Origin: Sphingobacterium zeae
GTDB taxonomy: Bacteria; Bacteroidota; Bacteroidia; Sphingobacteriales; Sphingobacteriaceae
Length of the DNA: 64,000 bases
Direction: 5' to 3'
NCBI RefSeq assembly: GCF_030818895.1
Contig: NZ_JAUTBA010000001.1
Span: 744,001 to 808,000 of the forward strand
Shown: positions 57,467 to 64,000 of the stretch, one piece after another
Layout of the letters: each line of letters begins with the position of its first letter
How positions within the stretch are numbered: position 1 is the stretch's first letter
Translations under genes and position numbers: made by a program
Notes under the pieces: model-generated
Databases searched by the model: none
Seen by the model: only the letters and a program-made list of their open reading frames with translations
What the model was told of the DNA's origin: nothing

Positions 57467-58348
57467 TCAATACACCAGTTGCTCTAAAATTCTTTTTTTT
57501 GCTGACTCGTTTTGTCGATTGCGTGGCATATATCTGCCAAAGATTTCCGAGAATTCATTAAGTTCCATTTTTTTTGATTTCTTATCCCGCCAGTCAGATG
57601 GCACAAGTTTATTGGTATATTCAATAGCTGTAGCCCAGTATTGAATATGCATTTCAGGAATCACGAGACCTATTATCATCCCCGGAAGACCATGACTTAA
57701 GGCCGGTCCTGCTGAGACAGGAATTTCTTCCGAATAATAGGCAATCAGATACAATGAATCTTTGGTGGCACCATTCACCCGGCGGCAGTTTACACCAGCA
57801 ATATTTCGGTATTCCTCCGTAAACCGCCAAGTAATGCTATCCAGTGTTTCCGAAAGAATGTATTTCTCGTCAATATCAAGCTGAATAGCTGCGGTGCCTG
57901 CTTTCAGATCCTGATAAAGGACTTTACCATTTTTAGCTCCACCTCTAAATTGTCCTCTCGGGGTTGGGCCAGATCGAGCCGCCCCCTGAAATCTGCCCCC
58001 TCGGCCATTGGCAGAAGTAGCCTTCGGTGCAGTCATTTTTATTGCGTTACTTTGCTTTTCACTTCCCACGTTTTCCTCGGGCATCAATACCGTTGAATTT
58101 TCATCAAAGTAGAATTTCAGTTTTTCTGTGTGCGAATCGGGCATTTTATCCAGATAGTCCATTATTCCTCCATCTCTGTCCATCCCTTTCGAATTCATTT
58201 CGTTTGATAGCTGCCGCAGGCGTGCTTTTGTATAGGTGACCTTATCAAAACTGATCGTGCCTCTGCTTCCAAAATAGGCATATTGCGCCTGAAGCGATAA
58301 TCCGTACCAACAACAGATCAGTACAGTTAAATATATTTTTTTAATCAT
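57467..58348 (-). CDS. GLPGLI-family secreted protein
   Basis: 293 residues. Signal peptide about 1-21 (ending LQAQ). The family's namesake motif is HGLPGMIIGLVIPEMHIQYWATAIE near residue 218. A Gly/Arg-rich loop (about 110-140) is seen in the middle. Function of the family is unknown. Its start overlaps the end of the outer-membrane barrel gene by eight bases, and the two families are often paired in Bacteroidota. Confidence 0.9.
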   Translation of the reverse strand: MIKKIYLTVLICCWYGLSLQAQYAYFGSRGTISFDKVTYTKARLRQLSNEMNSKGMDRDGGIMDYLDKMPDSHTEKLKFYFDENSTVLMPEENVGSEKQSNAIKMTAPKATSANGRGGRFQGAARSGPTPRGQFRGGAKNGKVLYQDLKAGTAAIQLDIDEKYILSETLDSITWRFTEEYRNIAGVNCRRVNGATKDSLYLIAYYSEEIPVSAGPALSHGLPGMIIGLVIPEMHIQYWATAIEYTNKLVPSDWRDKKSKKMELNEFSEIFGRYMPRNRQNESAKKRILEQLVY

Positions 58349-61028
58349 TTCCTTTCCCTAGATATTTGTTGAAATCCCATTTTACACCGACCAAAAAATA
58401 CTGCGTCAATACCTGTTGAACAGATTCGGAGTAGTTGGTGTCACTTGCACTACGGCGTGTATTATTAAATGTGTTGAAAATGTCAAAAGCCTTTACACTG
58501 AGCGTCATGCTCTCATCTTTCAGTACTTTTTTCTCCAATTCGATATTGGTATAAAATTGATTGATTGATTTCTTATAAAGTTTCGTTGGTCCTGTGTAGC
58601 TATAGAAAATGTTTGCTACAATATTAAACTTTTTGGGTAGGAAGTATTTAACGTAGGTAGAAGTTCCGCCTTGAAAACTTGTAGCGTTGAACTGTCTGTT
58701 GATTGAATTTTGCTGAATATTAAAGCCCGCGTTTGCAGAAAAGTCAAAATCAAATCCTTCTGAATCTTGCTCGTTTAAGCTCGAACCTAGGCTAAAATTG
58801 GCATTCTTTGCATTGTTCAGCAGAAACTCGCCGCCGGACTGCCCCCCTTCAAACTTGGTATAACTATAACTATTGTTAAACCTAACGTTTGCACTTTTGT
58901 TAAAATTGATACGTCGATTGGCCAAAGGCTGCATATGGTTGATATTTAATCCGCCATTCCAGTTGGATTTACCGGATAGATTTTCATAAGTACTGATTTG
59001 TGCCGAGTTGTCCAATATGGTTGTTTTGTTAACAATGGGATTGTTGACAAAAGATAAGTTACCGTTGATATTAATATTGGTTCCTTTTAATAAACTAAAA
59101 GCATTATAATTGGCCGAAATATTATTGTTAACGGCACGTTTTAGGTCAGGATTACCAACTTGTTGAAACAAAGGATTGGTCTGAGGCTGTAAGGGCTGTA
59201 ACTGATCAAACGACGGAATAATATTTGAACTCTGATAAGCAAAACGTATATTTTTGCTTTTTGAAAGACGATAATTGGCATCTACATTTAAATTGTTGTC
59301 CCAAAAATTACGTGCAAGATCGATTGATCTGTAACTATCGCTTAACTTTTGATTCTTGAAGAACGTACGGTTTGAAAAGTTTATTTCCCACTTTTCTCTG
59401 CGATAGGAAAAGTGAACATTAACACCTTGATTGGAGTTATTGTCGATTTGATTTTGTGAATATAGTGAATCAAACTTTTGCGTGATATTGTTTATAGATC
59501 TCTGTGTGTTTGTATTCTTCGAATGATTAAAACTATAGCCGAGAGCGAGATTGACATAATCGCTAATCCGGTTATTGAAATTTATTGAGGTAGAGAAATC
59601 ATTACCATTATTTTGACTATATCGATTTTGGTCAATAATAGTACTATCTCCTGTTTTGTAGAAATAAGTTCTTGAATTTACTTTACTGTCTGAATTTGAC
59701 TCTTTGTGATTATTCCCAACCATAAGGTTGACAGAACGCCCCGCTTTTAATCGTTTTCTATAATTCAAGCGAAAACTGTTGTTGGAGCTTGAAGAATTAG
59801 ATTGATTGTTCTCACTAAAGTCACTGATCAGGTTGCCTGATTCATCGCCTGTTTTGCTGTCGTTATAGGTAAGGTTATCATTGTTAGCCCAATTGGCGTT
59901 GGATTGAAGTTCCACATGTTGTGTGGAATCCAGTCGCATACTAATGTTTGACCTGAAACTATTACTTCGGCTGTGCCTTTCATTATAATTTTTACTGTTT
60001 TTTTCTTGAATAGATTCGTCGGGTAGCACATTTTTATTGTAAGTTTCCGAACGATTTTTATCACTGCTGTTGTCGTAACCATAATTAGCATTTACTTTTA
60101 AGGCCTTTTTGAAGAACTGATTTTCATAGTTGGCGCCAAGGTTGGTGTTCAGTGGTTCGCCCGTAATTTGATTGTTCATTCGAAGAGAGCCCTCACGACC
60201 GCTGGAACTACCCATATTATTTTGGCTGGCAGTAACGCCAATACGCTCGGTTTTATTAAACTTGGCAGCGAAGAGATTTCCAGCATACAGTCCTTTCGAT
60301 CCTCCTAATGCCTCCATGTTACCAAATAGACCTTTTCGAGCTTTTTCCTTAAGTACAACGTTTACCGTTTGGATCCGTACGCCATCATCGATGCCCGAAA
60401 GCTCGGCCTCCTCCGATTTTTTCTCATAAAGCTGTACCTTGTCCACAGCATCCGCCCGTACATTTCTAATGGCTATTTTAGGGTCATAACCAAAAAACTC
60501 TTCCCCATCAATAAAGACCTTCTGTACTGATTTTCCTTGCGCTGTGATAGTTCCGTCTCCCGTAACGGTGAAACCAGGTAGACGACGCAGTAAATCTTCT
60601 AATTTGGCATTCTTTTCCGTTGCAAAACTTCCCGCATCATATTCTATGGTGTCACCTTTGAGCGTAATTGGAAGACGACGGGTGACAATCACCTCCTGCA
60701 AAACATTTCTTTGGGAATTTATTTTAATATCGTGCAAGTCGAGATCTTTGTCCGAAATTTGAATCGTATCACTATAGAGCTCAAACTTGGGATAGGTGGC
60801 CAGTATAATGTAACTCCCGGGTTTGATATTTTTAATTTGAAATCTTCCTTCTTCATTGGCGCGATTAAAATAACGGAGGACTGAATCGCGGTTCAGTAAA
60901 ATAATAGAAGCATTGGTCAGGGGTTTATCATCTGCCTTGTCTAGAATCCTCCCCTTGATGTTAATTTGCGAGTAAGCACTGTTGATGAGGGTAAATAGCA
61001 AAAATAGTAATTGAACTAATCTTTTCAT
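58341..61028 (-). CDS. TonB-dependent receptor-like outer-membrane barrel
   Basis: 895 residues. Signal peptide about 1-21 (ending AYSQ). Residues about 22-105 form a carboxypeptidase-regulatory-like domain (IKGRILDKADDKPLTNASI). A plug-like domain follows (about 115-205, GDTIEYDAGSFATEKNAKLEDLLRRL, ending VQKVFIDGEEFFG). The rest is a large barrel rich in Asn/Ser. Compared with a classical SusC it lacks a long TonB box I can point to. No SusD gene follows; the partner is the GLPGLI protein. Likely transport or surface binding of a peptide or siderophore; inference. Confidence 0.85.
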   Translation of the reverse strand: MKRLVQLLFLLFTLINSAYSQINIKGRILDKADDKPLTNASIILLNRDSVLRYFNRANEEGRFQIKNIKPGSYIILATYPKFELYSDTIQISDKDLDLHDIKINSQRNVLQEVIVTRRLPITLKGDTIEYDAGSFATEKNAKLEDLLRRLPGFTVTGDGTITAQGKSVQKVFIDGEEFFGYDPKIAIRNVRADAVDKVQLYEKKSEEAELSGIDDGVRIQTVNVVLKEKARKGLFGNMEALGGSKGLYAGNLFAAKFNKTERIGVTASQNNMGSSSGREGSLRMNNQITGEPLNTNLGANYENQFFKKALKVNANYGYDNSSDKNRSETYNKNVLPDESIQEKNSKNYNERHSRSNSFRSNISMRLDSTQHVELQSNANWANNDNLTYNDSKTGDESGNLISDFSENNQSNSSSSNNSFRLNYRKRLKAGRSVNLMVGNNHKESNSDSKVNSRTYFYKTGDSTIIDQNRYSQNNGNDFSTSINFNNRISDYVNLALGYSFNHSKNTNTQRSINNITQKFDSLYSQNQIDNNSNQGVNVHFSYRREKWEINFSNRTFFKNQKLSDSYRSIDLARNFWDNNLNVDANYRLSKSKNIRFAYQSSNIIPSFDQLQPLQPQTNPLFQQVGNPDLKRAVNNNISANYNAFSLLKGTNININGNLSFVNNPIVNKTTILDNSAQISTYENLSGKSNWNGGLNINHMQPLANRRINFNKSANVRFNNSYSYTKFEGGQSGGEFLLNNAKNANFSLGSSLNEQDSEGFDFDFSANAGFNIQQNSINRQFNATSFQGGTSTYVKYFLPKKFNIVANIFYSYTGPTKLYKKSINQFYTNIELEKKVLKDESMTLSVKAFDIFNTFNNTRRSASDTNYSESVQQVLTQYFLVGVKWDFNKYLGKGND

Positions 61029-61045
61029 GTCCGGGTGTTATCCTT

Positions 61046-61053
61046 CAAATATA
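61046..61053 (-). promoter_or_regulatory. Candidate -7 box of the barrel-GLPGLI operon
   Basis: TATATTTG on the minus strand, 17 bases before the ATG; no TTG at -33. Confidence 0.4.
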
Positions 61054-61207
61054 ATTTACTTAATCGTTAATAAATGTAAAATATCTTTTCTGAATGTAAA
61101 ATCTTTAGTATATGGTGTAGGTATTTCAATTCTTTATTACATTAAGGGGAGTTTTGGAGCAATATGCTTTTTATTGCATTCAATACAGATAGTTGCTGAT
61201 AGGCATG

Positions 61208-61238
61208 TTGAGAAAGTTGAAAGTAAAATTTACCTTTG
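61208..61238 (+). promoter_or_regulatory. Promoter of the thioredoxin-fold gene
   Basis: TTG at 61208-61210 and TACCTTTG at 61231-61238 with 20 bases between. It overlaps an in-frame ATG at 61236, which therefore cannot be the start; the ATG at 61254 is. Confidence 0.55.
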
Positions 61239-61253
61239 CACAAAATTGATGTT

Positions 61254-61808
61254 ATGACTTTTGAAAATTACTTGCAACAATTCGAAGATATCTTAAACCA
61301 TCCTGAGAATCACCCCACTTATCAAGATGAAGAATATTATCAGTACACTAAAATGAACTGGGCAAGAATGGGGCGTTGGATAAAGCGATTTGAGCCAAAC
61401 TTGGATTTTGATCATTTTGTGAAGTCAATTGCTGAGAAGCAACAATGGATTATTATTACTGAACCTTGGTGCGGAGATGCGGCGCATTCTGTACCGATGC
61501 TCGCTAAGATGGCCTCACAAAACTCCAACATCACGTTGGACATACAACTTCGTGACAGTGCCCCTTTTCTGATCGATTCTTACCTGACCAACGGAGGGAA
61601 ATCTATTCCGATTCTTGTAATACGTGATGAAAACGGACAAGATTTAGCTGTCTGGGGACCACGCCCTGCAGCTTGTCAGGAATTGTTCTTGAAGTTGAAA
61701 GAGCAGGGAGTGGATTTCTCCGAAATTAAAGAAGAAATTCAAAAATGGTATAATGCCGATAAAGGAGTAGCCATCCAAAAGGAAATCCAGTCCCTGCTGG
61801 AAAAATAA
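61254..61808 (+). CDS. Thioredoxin-fold family protein, single active-site cysteine
   Basis: 184 residues from the ATG at 61254. Thioredoxin-like fold with EPWCGDAAHSVP at about residue 68-79: only one Cys (WCGDA instead of CxxC), so disulfide exchange by the usual pair is not possible. cis-Pro loop is SIPILVI near 120. Members of this group (thioredoxin family with WCGD) are common in Bacteroidota and Firmicutes; a role with low-molecular thiols has been proposed for some. Function here unknown. Confidence 0.82.
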   Translation: MTFENYLQQFEDILNHPENHPTYQDEEYYQYTKMNWARMGRWIKRFEPNLDFDHFVKSIAEKQQWIIITEPWCGDAAHSVPMLAKMASQNSNITLDIQLRDSAPFLIDSYLTNGGKSIPILVIRDENGQDLAVWGPRPAACQELFLKLKEQGVDFSEIKEEIQKWYNADKGVAIQKEIQSLLEK

Positions 61809-61834
61809 GGGAAAGTATATTTTTTTTCCCTTTT
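61807..61834 (+). terminator. Terminator after the thioredoxin-fold gene
   Basis: 8-bp stem (AAGGGAAA with TTTCCCTT) with a T-rich loop and end. Confidence 0.55.
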
Positions 61835-61879
61835 CTGTGTTTGTTCGAGAAGAGGAATATTAAGCTAAAACCAAAAAAT

Positions 61880-62246
61880 ATGAACATTGAAGATCTGAGA
61901 GATTATTGTTTATCTATCGGGCCAGTTGTGGAAGAAACCCCCGTTTGGTCCAGATACACTTGTGTTTAAGATTGGCGGCAAAATTTTTTTATTGGTTGGG
62001 CTAGATCAGATCGATGAACTTCGGTTTAATGTAAAGTGTAATCCCGAAAGGGCAATTGAATTGCGTGAAAAGTACGAACATACAGTGCTACCAGGCTATC
62101 ATATGAATAAAAAGCATTGGAATACGATTATTGCCAATCGAGAACTGGATGACAAAAAGCTTGAAGAACTCATTTTGCATAGTTATAGTCTAATTATGGA
62201 AAGCTTGCCGACTAAAATTAAGCAGGAGATCAAGGGCGGTTCATAG
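61880..62246 (+). pseudogene. MmcQ/YjbR-family protein gene, broken by one base
   Basis: The frame from the ATG at 61880 begins MNIEDLRDYCLSI, as the family does, and runs into a stop at about 61969. The frame one base off continues ETPFGPDTLVFKIGGK, the family core, to the stop at 62246. One C too many in the five-C run 61938-61942 explains it; repaired length is about 121 residues. The family is a small DNA-binding-like (CyaY fold) protein of unknown role. It is either a sequencing error or a real decay; a TTG at 61926 could start a truncated protein. Confidence 0.8.
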
Positions 62247-62265
62247 CCACTAGTATTTTCCACTG

Positions 62266-62301
62266 TGCGCCCACTGTTTGTCTACTCTAACAGCGGGCGC
62301 C
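62266..62301. repeat. Inverted repeat downstream of the mmcQ-like gene
   Basis: Two 12-base arms with one mismatch, GC-rich outer part (GCGCCC with GGGCGC), 11-base centre or so. No T tract. May be a terminator-like hairpin. Confidence 0.35.
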
Positions 62302-62427
62302 TAGTGTGCGGCCGTCTGAAAAGTCCCGAATCGGGTGGGAGCAGTTTGGTTTGATACTAATCGTGCTGGTGGTTGAAAAATGTTATTGTAGCCTTTGTGT
62401 AAGGATTCTAAGTTCTCCATTATATAA

Positions 62428-62461
62428 AAAAAGTCCGCTAGTAATTAACTAACGGACTTTT
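62428..62461 (-). terminator. Terminator of the oxygenase gene
   Basis: 13-base arms with one mismatch and a 5-base loop. On the minus strand it ends in a run of T (A at 62424-62430 on plus). Confidence 0.7.
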
Positions 62462-62485
62462 ATCTACGGTATCCAGCCTATTCGC

Positions 62486-63448
62486 TTACATTTTTAGTCC
62501 GATTTCTCTCAACCGCTCATCCAGGTATTGACCCGCGGTATAATCTTCGTAAACTTTTGGGTGTTCTGCATCGATGCATGACTCTAGTGAAGCCAAGCTC
62601 ATGGAAGATTTTGGATGCAAAAAGAAAGGGATAGAAAAACGCGAAGTTCCCATTTTTTCCCTTGGAGGATTGACAACACGGTGCGTAGTTGATTTCAGCT
62701 TATTGTTTGTCAATCGTTGCAACATATCGCCCACATTAATAACAATATCTTCGCCTTTGGCTTTAATAGGGAACCATTCGCCATCTTTTGTCAACACTTC
62801 AAGACCATCCGCACTCGCACCAATTAATAAGGTAATGAGGTTGATGTCTTCATGTGCACCTGCACGAACAGCGTCAGGCGCTAAGGCATCAGGATCATTG
62901 ATTGGGAAGTAATGGATCGCACGTAGAATTGAATTACCATTGATAACATACTTTTCAAAGTAATTTTCTTCCAGGTCAAGGTAGGTTGCAATCGCTTTTA
63001 GTAGGTCTCTACCAGTATCTTCTAGTTTTTTATACACTTCAGCAGTCACACCGTTAAAGCGAGGGATTTCAGCGACTTCTGGGTTGTCTGGGAAATCAGC
63101 TTTTGAATATTCTTCGCCAACGATGGTTTGGCCCCGCTGCCAAAATTCTTTTAAGTCCGGGGTCTTTGCATCTTTAGCTTTTTCTCTTCCTTTTGCTGTG
63201 TAACCACGCTGACCTGCCAATTCCGGAAACTCATATTTTTCCTTCGTCTCAGTAGGTAAGCTGAAAAATTCAGGAACGACTTGGTACAGCTCCTCAATCA
63301 GATCTTTTGATAAGCCATGATTTGCAATCGTTACAAAGCCCGTTTCGTTAAAAGCTTTGCCAATATCTTGAATAAATTGATTTCTTTGTTCTTGGGTTCC
63401 TTGTGTATAATGCTGCAAGTCCAAGCGCGGTATGTTTACTAAAGCCAT
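62486..63448 (-). CDS. Isopenicillin N synthase-like 2-oxoglutarate/Fe(II) oxygenase
   Basis: 320 residues, soluble. N-terminal DIOX_N part (IPRLDLQHYTQG... start), then the 2OG-FeII_Oxy domain: HxD ligand in AGAHEDINLIT (about 193-195), third His in STTHRVVN (about 251) and the co-substrate Arg/Ser in RFSIPFF (about 266). Members include flavonol synthase-like and IPNS enzymes, but most bacterial ones have unknown substrates. No biosynthetic cluster around it, so a primary or detoxification role is as likely. Confidence 0.9.
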   Translation of the reverse strand: MALVNIPRLDLQHYTQGTQEQRNQFIQDIGKAFNETGFVTIANHGLSKDLIEELYQVVPEFFSLPTETKEKYEFPELAGQRGYTAKGREKAKDAKTPDLKEFWQRGQTIVGEEYSKADFPDNPEVAEIPRFNGVTAEVYKKLEDTGRDLLKAIATYLDLEENYFEKYVINGNSILRAIHYFPINDPDALAPDAVRAGAHEDINLITLLIGASADGLEVLTKDGEWFPIKAKGEDIVINVGDMLQRLTNNKLKSTTHRVVNPPREKMGTSRFSIPFFLHPKSSMSLASLESCIDAEHPKVYEDYTAGQYLDERLREIGLKM

Positions 63449-63471
63449 ACAGTGTTGATATTTGTTTAGGA

Positions 63472-63479
63472 CAAAGTTA
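63472..63479 (-). promoter_or_regulatory. Candidate -7 box of the oxygenase gene
   Basis: TAACTTTG on the minus strand, 23 bases before the ATG; no TTG at -33. Confidence 0.4.
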
Positions 63480-63656
63480 ACGGAATTAATTTTGATTATT
63501 ATATAAAGGTTGTTAATAAAAGTTTTTAGTTTTACTGTATCGTTCTGTATGTCAGTATTTAAAAGTTTTCCACATTTCAGTAAAGTCCTTACTTTCGCTT
63601 AACCTATAAATCGTCATCATGCTGACGAATATATGACAAAATTTATAGTTCGGATC

Positions 63657-63687
63657 TTGCTATTCTAATTCCTAACGAGTATATTTG
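63657..63687 (+). promoter_or_regulatory. Promoter of the MarR-family gene
   Basis: TTG at 63657-63659 and TATATTTG at 63680-63687, 20 bases apart, the best-spaced match in the window. Confidence 0.6.
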
Positions 63688-63701
63688 TTATGCAAGCATA
63701 A
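63688..63701 (+). promoter_or_regulatory. Candidate operator at the marR transcript start
   Basis: Palindrome TTATGCAAGCATAA (6-bp arms, 2-base centre) directly after the -7 box, at the expected transcript start, where MarR proteins often bind to repress themselves. Confidence 0.35.
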
Positions 63702-63723
63702 TAAATAGCTTGAGAGTGCGCTT

Positions 63724-64000
63724 ATGAACCAAAATCAGACAATCGATTATTTTTTAAAAACAGGCTGGCAGACCATAGCCAATAAATACAATCAAATCGC
63801 TTCGCAGTATGGATTTACGCAGGCAGCAGGTTATATTTTGATAAATATCCATAAAGAAGGTACTCCTGTTTCTCAGATTGCAAATCTGACGGGAGTTAAA
63901 ACAACTAGTTTGTCTCGGGTGTTGAATAATTTGGAGTCATTGGGATTTATTTACCGGGAGACTAGCGAAACGGATAAAAGATCTGTCAAAGTATATTTGA
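63724..64000 (+). CDS. MarR-family transcriptional regulator, cut by the window end
   Basis: The ATG at 63724 (MNQNQTIDYFLKTGWQTI) opens a frame that runs off the window after 92 codons. Residues about 55-92 form the winged helix-turn-helix (TPVSQIANLTGVKTTSLSRV, LGFIYRETSETDKRSV). The dimerisation helices would lie beyond. In related genomes this regulator often precedes fatty-acid degradation genes; that is not visible here. Promoter and a candidate autoregulatory palindrome are directly upstream. Confidence 0.88.
   Translation, partial: MNQNQTIDYFLKTGWQTIANKYNQIASQYGFTQAAGYILINIHKEGTPVSQIANLTGVKTTSLSRVLNNLESLGFIYRETSETDKRSVKVYL

Noticed and set aside
1-64000. tRNA genes, CRISPR arrays, insertion sequences, prophage or attachment sites
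   Set aside because: I looked for cloverleaf-like GC stretches, regular direct repeats, transposase motifs and terminal inverted repeats and saw none.

Overview
The window reads as ordinary chromosome from a Bacteroidota member, most likely family Sphingobacteriaceae (Sphingobacterium or a close relative). The evidence is the gene content (DUF5683, DUF4271, DUF2723, DUF2911 and GLPGLI proteins, a large SusC-like outer-membrane barrel), the parB-DUF5683-dapB-lepB order, the long-tailed S16 protein, AT-rich leaders without strong Shine-Dalgarno sites, and repeated TAnnTTTG (-7) boxes, several with a TTG about 20-22 bases upstream, which is the promoter type of this phylum. I see no tRNA, rRNA, CRISPR array, insertion sequence or prophage.

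Layout. 1-3.9 kb: end of parB, DUF5683 protein, dapB and lepB on the plus strand. 4-10.4 kb: pdxJ, a diadenylate cyclase, a DUF2911 protein, a FucP-type sugar transporter, and a minus-strand operon of histidine kinase, DinB protein and thioesterase. 10.5-19.7 kb: gltX, an EmrAB-like efflux pair with a divergent AraC regulator, an SNF2 helicase and dapF. 19.9-31.1 kb: DegQ-type protease, a phosphatase with a coupled unknown gene, cyclophilin, exonuclease III, Mrp ATPase, a glycosyltransferase-51 protein, hpt, tag, a DUF4271 protein and hemD. 31.4-38.6 kb: a JmjC/cupin-like protein facing an AddAB-type helicase-nuclease operon. 38.9-45.7 kb: rpsP, rimM, an unknown lipoprotein, metF behind a SAM-I riboswitch, and a large DUF2723 membrane protein. 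45.8-64 kb: OmpW-like porin, glnS, carbonic anhydrase next to a SulP transporter, HerA-like ATPase, nucleotidyltransferase, TIGR02117 protein, dnaK, a GLPGLI protein with an outer-membrane barrel, a thioredoxin-fold protein, an MmcQ/YjbR gene, an oxygenase and the start of a MarR regulator.

Most genes are housekeeping: lysine/peptidoglycan precursors (dapB, dapF, GT51), translation (gltX, glnS, rpsP, rimM), DNA repair (AddAB, xth, tag), protein quality control (degQ-type, dnaK, cyclophilin) and cofactors (pdxJ, hemD, metF). No obviously new multi-gene system is visible. The main results of the hunt are three genes (addB-like, DUF2723, mmcQ-like) whose frames are each broken by one base in a short G/C run, with the missing protein recoverable in the neighbouring frame. 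Also notable are loss of all expected iron-sulfur cysteines in the AddB-like protein, a recurring promoter-box-N4-ATG arrangement suggesting leaderless mRNAs for both glutamate/glutamine tRNA synthetases and the AraC gene, a palindrome at the predicted start site of the marR promoter, and a few candidate small ORFs.
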